Shown: piece after piece, positions 42,131 to 50,216 of the stretch
Layout of the letters: each line of letters starts with the position of its first letter
Position numbering within the stretch: the first letter of the stretch is position 1
Assembly: GCF_007858535.1 (NCBI RefSeq)
Contig: NZ_CP040174.1
Coordinates: forward strand, 3,162,001 to 3,226,000
DNA: 64,000 bases
Source of the DNA: Arthrobacter sp. UKPF54-2
GTDB lineage: Bacteria > Actinomycetota > Actinomycetes > Actinomycetales > Micrococcaceae
Reading direction: 5' to 3'
Program-made: the position numbers and the translations under genes
The notes under the pieces: generated by a model
Told to the model about the DNA's origin: nothing
What the model saw: only the letters and a program-made list of their open reading frames with translations
Databases searched by the model: none

Positions 42131-43405
42131 GTGAGCCAAGCCAGCAGCGCCCAGCCGGCCACCGGACGAAGGAACACCGTCCGCGACGTCGTTTTCGTCG
42201 ACGGCGTCCGCACCCCGTTCGGCCGCGCCGGCGAGAAGGGCATTTACGCCGGAACCCGTGCCGATGACCTGGTGGTCAAATGCATCCGCGAACTCATGCG
42301 CCGCAACCCGTCCCTGCCGGCGGAGCGGATCGACGAGGTGGCCATTGCCGCCACCACCCAGACCGGCGACCAGGGCCTGACCATCGGCCGCACCGCGACC
42401 CTGCTGGCCGGGCTGCCGCGAACCGTTCCCGGGTTTGCCATCGACCGGATGTGCGCCGGCGCCATGACCGCGGTTACGACGACGGCGAGCGGAATCGGCT
42501 TCGGCGCGTACGACGTCGTCATCGCCGGCGGCGTCGAACACATGGGCAACCACCCGATGGGCGCGGGCGCGGACCCCAACCCGCGCTTTATGTCCGAACG
42601 GATCGTGGACCCCGCCGCCCTGAACATGGGCAACACCGCGGAAAACCTGCACGACCGCTTCCCCGCCATCACCAAGGAGCGCACGGACGCCTACGCCGTA
42701 GCCTCCCAGGACAAGCTGGCGGCCGCCTACGCCAAGGAGCAGATCCAGCCGGACCTGGTCCCGGTAGCCACCATGAAGCCCGGCCGGGGCTGGACCGTCA
42801 ACACCGTCGATGAGCCGCCGCGCCCGGGCACCTCGGTGGAGGACCTCGCCGCCCTGCGCACCCCGTTCCGCGCGCACGGCCGCGTCACCGCCGGCAACGC
42901 CGCCGGCCTCAACGACGGCGCCACCGCTGCGCTCCTGGCCTCGGCCGACGCCGCCGAGGAGCTCGGCCTGCCGGTCAAGATGCGCCTGGTCAGCTACGCC
43001 TTCGCCGGCGTCGAACCCGAGGTCATGGGCATCGGCCCGGTCCCGGCCACAGAGAAGGCGCTCAAAAACGCCGGGCTCGGCATCGGGGACATCGGCCTGT
43101 TCGAAATCAACGAGGCCTTCGCCGTCCAGGTGCTCAGCTTCCTGGACCACTTCGGCATCGCCGACGACGACCCCCGGGTCAACCGCTACGGCGGCGCGAT
43201 CGCCGTCGGCCACCCGCTGGCCTCCTCCGGCGTCCGGCTGATGAACCAGCTGGCCCGGCAGTTCGAGGAGGACCCCAGCGTCCGCTTTGGCATGACCACC
43301 ATGTGCATTGGCCTGGGCATGGGCGCCACGGTCATCTGGGAAAACCCGCACCACGCCGATTACGGCACCGACTACACCACCACCGAGACTGGAGCCGCAG
43401 CATGA
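42131..43405 (+). CDS. fadA: Acetyl-CoA acyltransferase (3-ketoacyl-CoA thiolase)
   Basis: Cleaves 3-ketoacyl-CoA with CoA, the last step of beta-oxidation. The 424-residue thiolase carries C108 (IDRMCAGAM), NEAFA, GHPLASSG with the catalytic His and the second cysteine in CIGLGMG. The GTG start at 42131 has AGGAG 9 nt upstream. Its stop overlaps the fadB ATG by 4 nt, giving a coupled FadA-FadB unit. It appears to be controlled by the palindrome at 42021-42036. Confidence 0.94.
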   Translation: MSQASSAQPATGRRNTVRDVVFVDGVRTPFGRAGEKGIYAGTRADDLVVKCIRELMRRNPSLPAERIDEVAIAATTQTGDQGLTIGRTATLLAGLPRTVPGFAIDRMCAGAMTAVTTTASGIGFGAYDVVIAGGVEHMGNHPMGAGADPNPRFMSERIVDPAALNMGNTAENLHDRFPAITKERTDAYAVASQDKLAAAYAKEQIQPDLVPVATMKPGRGWTVNTVDEPPRPGTSVEDLAALRTPFRAHGRVTAGNAAGLNDGATAALLASADAAEELGLPVKMRLVSYAFAGVEPEVMGIGPVPATEKALKNAGLGIGDIGLFEINEAFAVQVLSFLDHFGIADDDPRVNRYGGAIAVGHPLASSGVRLMNQLARQFEEDPSVRFGMTTMCIGLGMGATVIWENPHHADYGTDYTTTETGAAA

Positions 43406-45567
43406 GCGCCGCCGATTTCCGCAAACTCGCCGAACTGTTCCCGGGCGAGACCGTGACCCACTCCTACGTTCAGGACATCCAGCTGCCCGCCGTCAACGGC
43501 ACCAGCCCCGGCACCTTCGCGCTGGTGACGCTGGACAACGGCCTGGACCACTCCAAGCCCACCACCCTGGGACCGAACACCCTGATCGAGCTCGGCACCG
43601 TGCTGGAGGGGCAGCGGGAGCGTGCCGCGCGCGGGGAGATCGTCGGCGTCGGCGTCACCGGTAAGCCCTACTTCCTGGTCGCAGGGGCGGACCTGTCCAC
43701 GGTCAAGTCCGTCAGCGGCCGGGAGCAGGGCCTCTGGATGGCCCAGCTCGGCCATGACGTCTACGCCACCCTGGCAAACCTCGGTGTCCCCAGCTTCGCG
43801 TTCATCAACGGCCTGGCCCTGGGCGGCGGGCTGGAGATCGCCCTGCAGTCCACGTACCGCACCGTCTCCACCGGGGCCGGCGCGCTGGCCCTCCCGGAGG
43901 CGTTCATCGGGCTGATCCCTGGCTGGGGCGGGGTCTACATCCTGCCGCGGCTGATCGGGCCCGAGCACGCCGTCCAGGTGATGATCGAGAACCCGCTGAG
44001 CAACAACCGCACCCTGACCGGCCCGCAGGCCTACGACCTCGGCGTCGCGGACGCCATCTTCGAGCCCGCCGACTTCGTCGAGCAGTCTGTCGCCTGGGCC
44101 GCCCGGGTGATCGCCGGCGCCGAGACCCCGGCACGGGCCAACGCCGTCGACGCTTCCGCGCCGGACGTCGCAGAGCGCTGGGCGGCCGCCGTGGCCGCCG
44201 GCCGCGCCTTCGTCGAGGCCAAGACTTCCAACGCCTCCCCTGCCCCGGCCAAGGTGCTGGACGTGCTGGAAGCCAACCGGACCCTGACCCAGGCAGAGTC
44301 GGCGGAGCTCGAATGCCAGACCCTCGCGGACCTGATGCAGACCGACGAGTTCCGCTCCACCGTGTACGCCTTCCTGGACCTGGTCCAGCGCCGCTCCAAG
44401 CGCCCCGCGGGCGCCCCGGACCGCAAGCTCGCGCGCCCGGTCACGAAGATCGGCGTCGTCGGCGCCGGCCTGATGGCCAGCCAGCTCGCACTGCTGTTCG
44501 CCCGCCAACTCAAGGTGCCGGTGGTCATGACCGACATCGACCAGGCCCGGGTGGACAAGGGCGTGGACTACGTGCACGCCGAGGTGGACAGGCTGCTGGC
44601 GAAGAAGCGGATCAGCCCGGACGCCGCCAACCGGACCAAGGCCCTGGTCAGCGGCTCGGTGTCCAAGGAGGCCTTCGCGGACGCGGACTTCGTGATCGAG
44701 GCCGTGTTCGAGGAGCTCAACGTCAAAAAGCAGGTGTTCAAGGAGGTTGAGGCGATCGTCTCGCCCGAATGCATCCTGGCGACCAACACCTCCTCGCTGT
44801 CCGTCACCGCGATGGCCGAGGACCTGCAGAACCCCGAGCGCCTGGTCGGTTTCCACTTCTTCAACCCGGTGGCCGTGATGCCGCTGCTGGAGATCGTCCG
44901 GGCGCCGAAGACCGACGACGCCGTGCTGGCGACCGCCTTCGAACTGGCCAAGGGCCTGAAGAAGTCCGCGGTGCTGGTCAAGGACGCCGCCGCGTTTGTG
45001 GTGAACCGGCTCCTGCTGCGCCTGATGGGCGAGGTCATCGCCGCTTTTGACGAGGGCACACCCGCCGAGGTGGCGGACAACGCGCTGCGCCCGATGGGCC
45101 TGCCGATGACGCCGTTCACCCTCGGCGCCATGGTGGGGCTGCCGGTCGCGCAGCACGTTCAGGAATCCCTGCACGCCGCCTTCGGGGACCGCTTCACGGT
45201 GTCGAAGAACCTGCAGGTGCTGATTGACAACGGCATCAAGTCGCTCTGGGACCCGGCCTCCGTCAAGGCCGGCAAGCCCGAGATCCCGGCCGAAACCCTG
45301 GCACTGTTGTCCTTCGGCGATTCGCCGTCGACCGCCGAGGAAGTGCTGCGCCGCACGCAGGACGCCCTCGCCGAGGAAATCGGCCTGATGCTGGCCGAAG
45401 GGGTGGTGGCCGGGCCGGAGGACATTGACCTCTGCATGATCCTCGGCGCCGGCTGGCCGATGTTCCTTGGCGGCATCACCCCGTACCTGGACCGGGTGGG
45501 CGCCTCCGAGCGGGTCAACGGCAAGAAGTTCCTGGCACCGGGCGTGGCCTCCGAGCCGGCCGCCTGA
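43402..45567 (+). CDS. fadB: Fatty-acid oxidation complex alpha subunit (enoyl-CoA hydratase/3-hydroxyacyl-CoA dehydrogenase)
   Basis: Hydrates enoyl-CoA and oxidises 3-hydroxyacyl-CoA. The 721-residue protein begins with a crotonase domain: glutamates in LGGGLEIALQSTYR and ALPEAFIGLIPGWGG are the catalytic pair. Next comes an NAD domain (VGAGLMASQLAL) with GFHFFNP holding the catalytic histidine, then a C-terminal HCDH half near 560-700. The glycine-rich loop reads GAGLMA instead of the usual GAGTMG. It partners with fadA. The start was set by the 4-nt overlap with fadA. Confidence 0.94.
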   Translation: MSAADFRKLAELFPGETVTHSYVQDIQLPAVNGTSPGTFALVTLDNGLDHSKPTTLGPNTLIELGTVLEGQRERAARGEIVGVGVTGKPYFLVAGADLSTVKSVSGREQGLWMAQLGHDVYATLANLGVPSFAFINGLALGGGLEIALQSTYRTVSTGAGALALPEAFIGLIPGWGGVYILPRLIGPEHAVQVMIENPLSNNRTLTGPQAYDLGVADAIFEPADFVEQSVAWAARVIAGAETPARANAVDASAPDVAERWAAAVAAGRAFVEAKTSNASPAPAKVLDVLEANRTLTQAESAELECQTLADLMQTDEFRSTVYAFLDLVQRRSKRPAGAPDRKLARPVTKIGVVGAGLMASQLALLFARQLKVPVVMTDIDQARVDKGVDYVHAEVDRLLAKKRISPDAANRTKALVSGSVSKEAFADADFVIEAVFEELNVKKQVFKEVEAIVSPECILATNTSSLSVTAMAEDLQNPERLVGFHFFNPVAVMPLLEIVRAPKTDDAVLATAFELAKGLKKSAVLVKDAAAFVVNRLLLRLMGEVIAAFDEGTPAEVADNALRPMGLPMTPFTLGAMVGLPVAQHVQESLHAAFGDRFTVSKNLQVLIDNGIKSLWDPASVKAGKPEIPAETLALLSFGDSPSTAEEVLRRTQDALAEEIGLMLAEGVVAGPEDIDLCMILGAGWPMFLGGITPYLDRVGASERVNGKKFLAPGVASEPAA

Positions 45568-45615
45568 GCCGCCGGCTTCCCTGCGGAGCGCCGCCGTCCC
45601 CGCCGAAAGGCAGGG

Positions 45616-45906
45616 GCCGTCACGGATCTCCGTGACCTCCGTGCCGGTGCCCTGCACGTGGACATGGGCCGCCTCAATATCCGCCGTGTTGAGGTGGAAG
45701 GCGGGGACGCGGAACACCGCGTCCGCCGAATAGATCTTGCTGTCCAGCACCAGCCCCGCGCCCCGCATCGGCAGCACATACAAGTGCCCGAAGAGGATGT
45801 CACCGTCCGCCGGGATGCCCAATAACGAGCAGTACCAGTCCCGGGCCTCGGCGATGTCCTTGACCGGCACGAACACCGTGCCGATCTCCGGGGTTATGGG
45901 GTTCAT
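45616..45906 (-). pseudogene. VOC/glyoxalase-type gene, 3' end lost
   Basis: A strong ribosome binding site AGGAGGAACC is followed by ATG at 45906 and a 97-codon stretch that reads as a normal VOC/bleomycin-resistance fold: IGTVFVPVKDIAEARDWYCSLLGIPAD near the start, ILFGHLYVLPMRGAGLVLD, FHLNTADIEAAHVHVQGTGTEVTEIRDG. The typical last segment with the DPDGN turn and final metal ligand is missing. Instead the frame runs on for about 750 codons antisense through fadB. A GC-rich stem-loop and an 18-bp palindrome (45619-45636) lie at the break. I treat it as a truncated gene. Confidence 0.6.
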
Positions 45907-45965
45907 CAACGGTTCCTCCTGGTCACTCATGCCTGCCCGGGTGCGGGAAAACTCCAAGGAACATA

Positions 45966-46001
45966 ACGCGCCGGGCGGTATTTGGCCCGCAACCGGCGCG
46001 T
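45966..46001 (-). terminator. Stem-loop terminator after the ECF ATPase gene
   Basis: Outer arms ACGCGCCGG/CCGGCGCGT and inner GC-rich arms form a long hairpin 2 nt after the stop codon of the ECF ATPase, followed by TATGTT. It closes the aldo/keto reductase-nucleosidase-ECF unit. Confidence 0.6.
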
Positions 46002-46002
46002 G

Positions 46003-47496
46003 TCAGACTTCCCGCAGGCTCCCGCCGTCGAGCGCGAGTACGCGGTGGGCGCCGGCGCGGGCGTAGGCGAGGTCGTGGGTGACCATGACGACGCCGGCGC
46101 CGCGCGCCGCCGCGGCGGCAACGGCATCGGCGAGGTGTTCGAGGCCGTGCCGGTCCAGTCCCACGGTGGGCTCATCCAGGGCCAGGATGGCCGGCCGGCG
46201 GGCGAGCACCGTGGCCAGGGCCAGCAGCCGCTGCCGGGAGGAGGGCAGCTCGGCCGGGTGGTCCTGAGCCGCACCGGAAAGCCCGACGGCGGCCAGCGCT
46301 TCGAGTGCCCGCCCGGGCGCCTCCGCGCCCGCCAGGCGGCGCAGGCCGAAGCCGACCTCCCGCAGCGCCGTCCGTTCAAAGAGCTGCTCGCGCGGCTGCT
46401 GGAACAGCAGGCCGACCGAGGCGGCGGTGCGGCCCGCCGGGGTCCGGCCGATGCTTCGTCCCAGCACCCGCACCTCGCCGGCGTGCGGCCGGATCAGCCC
46501 GTTGAAGTGACGCAAAAGCGTCGATTTGCCGGCGCCGTTGGGGCCGGTGATCGCGACAATTTCTCCCGGACGGACGGTGAGGTCCAGGTTCCGCAGCAGG
46601 CCGCCGGTCCGGTAGCCGAAGCCGATTCCCTGCAGTTCAAGGACCGGCGCCGCGGCGTCTGCCGGGGCCGGGGGCACTGTCCGCCGCGCTGCGTCGGCGG
46701 CGCTCTCCGGCACGACGCCGGTGTCCCGCAGGCGGGGGCCTGCCGCCAGTTCGGCGGGTGCGCCTTCCGCCGTCGCCGTGCCGCCCTCCAGTACCAGCCA
46801 GTGCCCGGCGCGCCGGGCCAGGGAATCCGCGGACTGGCTCAACAGCACGACGGCGGTGCCGGCGTCGACCAGCTGCTCCACCAGCGTTAGGAGCCGGCTG
46901 GCGCCGGCAGCGTCGAGGGAGGCCAGCGGTTCGTCGAGGACCAGCACCTCCGGTTCGGCGATGACCGCGCACCCGACCGCCAGCCGGCGCAGCTCGCCGC
47001 CGGAAAGCTCGGCCGGATTCCGCTCGAGCAATCCGGACAGCCCCGTCAGTTCCGCGGTCCGGGCCACCCGCCGGAGCATCTCCAGGCGTGGCACGGCCCG
47101 GTTCTCGAGGCCAAAGGCGAGTTCCTCGGCGACAGTGGAGCGCACCGTGGAGAGCATGGTGGCGGCATCCTGGGGCACGTAGCCCACCCGGCCGGACCAG
47201 GCCGCCGGGTTGATCCGGGGGTCGCCGCTGGCGCCGGCGAACTCCAGCACGTCCGCGCCAAGCGCCAGGCTGCCGCGCAGGACTCCGGAGTGGCCGGCCC
47301 GCAGCCAGCCGGCGAGGACCTTTCCGAGCGTGGTCTTGCCGCTGCCGGAGCCACCCAGCACGGCGGTCAGGGAACCGGGCTGCACGGAGAGCCGCACGTC
47401 CCGCAGCGCTTCCCGGTTGTCACCGTGGAAGCTGAAGCTGTCGATCCGCGCGGCGGCCGCCGGCAGCGCAGCGGTCGCGCGTCTTGCCCCGTTCAC
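46003..47496 (-). CDS. ECF transporter ATPase, two fused ABC domains
   Basis: Energising component (EcfA-type) of an energy-coupling-factor importer. The 497-residue protein contains two ABC domains in tandem. The first has GGSGSGKTT, LSGGE and VLVLDEP. The second has GPNGAGKST near the middle, LALDEP and VTHD, but its signature is LPSSRQR where LSGGQ is expected. One canonical and one degenerate site would mean asymmetric ATP hydrolysis. Start: GTG at 47496, just downstream of the EcfT stop. EcfT and EcfS are adjacent. Confidence 0.9.
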   Translation of the reverse strand: MNGARRATAALPAAAARIDSFSFHGDNREALRDVRLSVQPGSLTAVLGGSGSGKTTLGKVLAGWLRAGHSGVLRGSLALGADVLEFAGASGDPRINPAAWSGRVGYVPQDAATMLSTVRSTVAEELAFGLENRAVPRLEMLRRVARTAELTGLSGLLERNPAELSGGELRRLAVGCAVIAEPEVLVLDEPLASLDAAGASRLLTLVEQLVDAGTAVVLLSQSADSLARRAGHWLVLEGGTATAEGAPAELAAGPRLRDTGVVPESAADAARRTVPPAPADAAAPVLELQGIGFGYRTGGLLRNLDLTVRPGEIVAITGPNGAGKSTLLRHFNGLIRPHAGEVRVLGRSIGRTPAGRTAASVGLLFQQPREQLFERTALREVGFGLRRLAGAEAPGRALEALAAVGLSGAAQDHPAELPSSRQRLLALATVLARRPAILALDEPTVGLDRHGLEHLADAVAAAAARGAGVVMVTHDLAYARAGAHRVLALDGGSLREV

Positions 47497-47506
47497 GCCG
47501 GCCCCG

Positions 47507-48259
47507 TCACGCCGGCACCGCCGCCGGCCAGGCCGTGACGAGCCGCAGCACAACGGCGGCCGCGGCGAGCAGGAGCGCCGCGGCCCTGAAGATCCGCTGC
47601 CTTGGCGGGTCCTCCAGCTGCCGGTAGCTGGTCCGCGGGCCAGGTCCGCCGAAACCGCGCGCCTCGAGGGCCTGCGCCCGGACCCCGGCGTCCTCGATCA
47701 GGCCCAGCACCAGCGGCACCGCCTGCAGCCGGGCCGCGGCCAGCCGGGTCAGCAGTCCGCGCCGGACCACGAGCCCGCGCGCCTCCTGGGCGTGCCGGAT
47801 CCGTTCCAGCCGGCCGGCCATGGCCGGGACTAGGGTGAGCGTGGAGGCGAGGACAAAGCTGAATTGCGGCGGGATCCGCCGCGAGGCCAGTGCTGCCAGG
47901 AGATCCGGGACGCTGACGGTGAAGGAGAACAGCAGGAGCACCAGGACGGACGCGGCCGTCCGAGAGGCCAGCTCAAGGGCGAAGCCGAGACCCTCGGCGG
48001 TTACCCGGGCCGGACCCCACTGCGCCAGCACCGTGTGCCCTTCCGGGAAGAACAATCCGTGCAGCACCAGCAGGGACAGGCAAAGCGGCGCCAGGATGAC
48101 CCCGGCCGCCGCCAGCACCCGCATCCCCGCGCCCGCGCGTACGGCGAGCAGCGCGGCGGCCAGAGCCACCGCGAGGGACAGCGGCCAGCTGCCGGCCGCC
48201 GTCGTGATGACCGCGGCGCAGCCGGCCGCCGTCAGGGCCGTCAGCGGGTGCAGGCGCAT
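47507..48259 (-). CDS. ECF transporter transmembrane component EcfT
   Basis: A 250-residue membrane protein with about five to six hydrophobic helices. The coupling motifs appear as AQEARG near 156-161 and ALEARGFGG near 196-204, the Ala-Arg-Gly signatures by which EcfT contacts the ATPases. It starts 4 nt after the S component stop and is followed by the ATPase gene after 10 nt. Confidence 0.9.
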   Translation of the reverse strand: MRLHPLTALTAAGCAAVITTAAGSWPLSLAVALAAALLAVRAGAGMRVLAAAGVILAPLCLSLLVLHGLFFPEGHTVLAQWGPARVTAEGLGFALELASRTAASVLVLLLFSFTVSVPDLLAALASRRIPPQFSFVLASTLTLVPAMAGRLERIRHAQEARGLVVRRGLLTRLAAARLQAVPLVLGLIEDAGVRAQALEARGFGGPGPRTSYRQLEDPPRQRIFRAAALLLAAAAVVLRLVTAWPAAVPA

Positions 48260-48263
48260 GGTC

Positions 48264-49094
48264 CTAGGCGGTGGGGACCGCCGGGGCTTTGCCGGCGAGC
48301 ACCCGGAAACGGCGGACGAAGGGGAACTGGAAGGTGGTGCGGCGCGGCAGGGCGTAGGCCAGCAGGGCGGCGATCGTGAAGACGATGGCCTTGTCCATCG
48401 GGTCCGAGATGAGGGCCTGCTTGGTGATCGCGGCCAGCAGGGTGTCGCCCATGGCGCGGAAGGCGCTGACGACGGCGCCGGTGCCCAGGCCGGCGGTTCC
48501 GCCGTAGACGAAGGCCGCGATCGGGGCGGAGACGACGCCGGCCAGGATGCCGGTGAGGAAGCCGGCCACCGGGGCGAGGTAGAAGCGGCGGAACAGGCCG
48601 CCGCGGGCGGCGAGTCCGGCGAGGAATCCGATCAGGGCCGCGCCGGCGGCGAAGGGCAGCACGGTGGGGTTGAAGAAGGACCAGACGATGCTGCCGAGTA
48701 CTCCGGTGGCGGCGCCGGCGGGCGGGCCGGCCAGGACGGCGATCAGGACCGTGCCGATCGCGTCGAGGTAGAACGGCAGGCCGGTGCTGCCCATCAGCTG
48801 GCCGAGGACCACGTTGAGCACGATCGCCACCGGCATGAGGACCAGGGTGGAGGTGGGGAGTACGGGCAGTACGGCGATGAGCAGCAGCACCGCGCCGAGC
48901 AGGAATCCGCCGAGGGCGACGAGGGCGGAGAAGCTGGCCAGGCCGTCGGCGAGCTCGACCGGCTGGGTGAGGACCAGGAAGATGTAGGTGGCGGCGATGG
49001 CCGCGGCGCCTGCGGTCTCGAGCAGCCGGCGGCGGCGCAGGGCTGTTCCGGGCCGGGCGTCGGCGTCGGGGAGGGTCAGGGACTGCTGTGACAT
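48264..49094 (-). CDS. ECF transporter substrate-binding component (EcfS)
   Basis: A 276-residue membrane protein with six to seven helices. A GLPFYLDAIGTVLIAVLAGPPAGAATG stretch (split across helices) is the kind of conserved segment seen in ECF S components, followed by VLGSIVWSFFNPTV. The substrate cannot be read from the protein; the nucleoside hydrolase gene 64 nt upstream in the same direction suggests a nucleoside or nucleobase. AAGGACC precedes the ATG. Confidence 0.85.
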   Translation of the reverse strand: MSQQSLTLPDADARPGTALRRRRLLETAGAAAIAATYIFLVLTQPVELADGLASFSALVALGGFLLGAVLLLIAVLPVLPTSTLVLMPVAIVLNVVLGQLMGSTGLPFYLDAIGTVLIAVLAGPPAGAATGVLGSIVWSFFNPTVLPFAAGAALIGFLAGLAARGGLFRRFYLAPVAGFLTGILAGVVSAPIAAFVYGGTAGLGTGAVVSAFRAMGDTLLAAITKQALISDPMDKAIVFTIAALLAYALPRRTTFQFPFVRRFRVLAGKAPAVPTA

Positions 49095-49158
49095 GGGAAG
49101 GGTCCTTCGGCGTGGGTTTGGAACATCCGCCTCATGTCACCTCGGCGCAGCTTACATC

Positions 49159-50172
49159 CTAGCGGTCCAGCGACCGGGCCAGGGCGCCCACCGAGGAAAT
49201 GAGTTCGTCGAAGCACTGCTCGGGATCGTTGCCGGTGACAATCCTGGCGTTCGGCGGCAGGCCCCAGAGTCCGCGGAAGTCGGCCACGGTGGTGCCAACC
49301 AGCAGCGGTGAGACGGTTTCGACGTCGACCGTGGCCAGCCGGGTGCTGAACGCCGTGCGACCGACGGCGGCGCACGCGGCGAAGGCGTCATGCATGTGGG
49401 CCACGTAGCCCTGGTCGTAGTGCCGGTGGAACTCCATGTAGAACCGGATCGCATCGGACAGGCACGCGACCAGCGGGTTGCCTGAGCCGCTGCGCTGCCC
49501 TTCGGGCTGGTCAGGGAGCACCAGTTCGGGGGCGGCGGCCCCGGCAGCCTCGCCCAGCCTGCGTAGGTGTTCGGGCAGCATCTCGATCCGCTCCGTCGTT
49601 TCCAAGGCACAGACCACCGGCAGTTTGTCCTCGGGCAGCCCGCGGTAGGCCTCGAAGACCTCCTTGGCGGCGTGCGGGTCCACCGACGTGTTCCACTCCG
49701 CTGTCGGCGTGGTGTTGCCCTGGTAGTAGAAGCTGCCACCCATGATGACGAGTCCCTTGAGCAGCCGCGGCAGCTCAGGTTCGCGGCGCAGGGCGAGGGC
49801 GAAGTTGGTCAGCGGCCCGGTGATCAGCCCGGTGATCTCCCCCGGATGCGCCCGGACCTCCTCCACCCAGACGTCGACGGCGTGCCGCTGGGAGATCTGC
49901 TGGGCGGGGGCGGGCAGCTCGGCGTAGCCGATCCCCTGCGGCCCGTGGGTCTCTTCGGTGGTGACCAGCGGGATTTCAAGCGGGACCTCGGCGCCAACAG
50001 CCACCTCGATCCCCTGCCGGCCGCACAGCTCCAGCAGCGACAGGCTGTTCACCGCCACCTGGCGTGCCCCGACGTTGCCCGCGGTGCACGTGATGGCCTG
50101 CAGGTGGACCTCCGGCCGGGACAGCAGATAGACGATGGCCAGGGCGTCGTCGATGCCGGTATCGACATCCAT
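49159..50172 (-). CDS. Inosine/uridine-preferring nucleoside hydrolase
   Basis: Splits ribonucleosides to base and ribose using a calcium site. The ATG at 50172 opens directly with MDVDTGIDDALA, the calcium-binding aspartate cluster. Further motifs are GPLTNFALALR, IMGGSFYYQGNTTPTAEWN and the late catalytic-His region HMHDAFAACAAV. Family members normally have a first beta strand before DVDTG. An in-frame stretch SSETPGAPDAEHLIL precedes the ATG but lacks ATG/GTG/TTG; a CTG at 50220 overlapping the upstream stop may be the true start. Its neighbours suggest nucleoside salvage. Confidence 0.88.
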   Translation of the reverse strand: MDVDTGIDDALAIVYLLSRPEVHLQAITCTAGNVGARQVAVNSLSLLELCGRQGIEVAVGAEVPLEIPLVTTEETHGPQGIGYAELPAPAQQISQRHAVDVWVEEVRAHPGEITGLITGPLTNFALALRREPELPRLLKGLVIMGGSFYYQGNTTPTAEWNTSVDPHAAKEVFEAYRGLPEDKLPVVCALETTERIEMLPEHLRRLGEAAGAAAPELVLPDQPEGQRSGSGNPLVACLSDAIRFYMEFHRHYDQGYVAHMHDAFAACAAVGRTAFSTRLATVDVETVSPLLVGTTVADFRGLWGLPPNARIVTGNDPEQCFDELISSVGALARSLDR

Positions 50173-50216
50173 CAGGATCAGGTGTTCGGCGTCCGGGGCG
50201 CCGGGTGTTTCCGAGC

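Noticed and set aside
43372..45600. Continuation of the VOC frame for about 750 codons antisense through fadB
   Set aside because: Only the first 97 codons resemble a protein family; the rest mirrors fadB codon bias and is not supported as coding.
49095..49158. Riboswitch ahead of the ECF S component
   Set aside because: Only 64 nt lie between the nucleosidase stop and the start codon; too short and without a recognisable aptamer.
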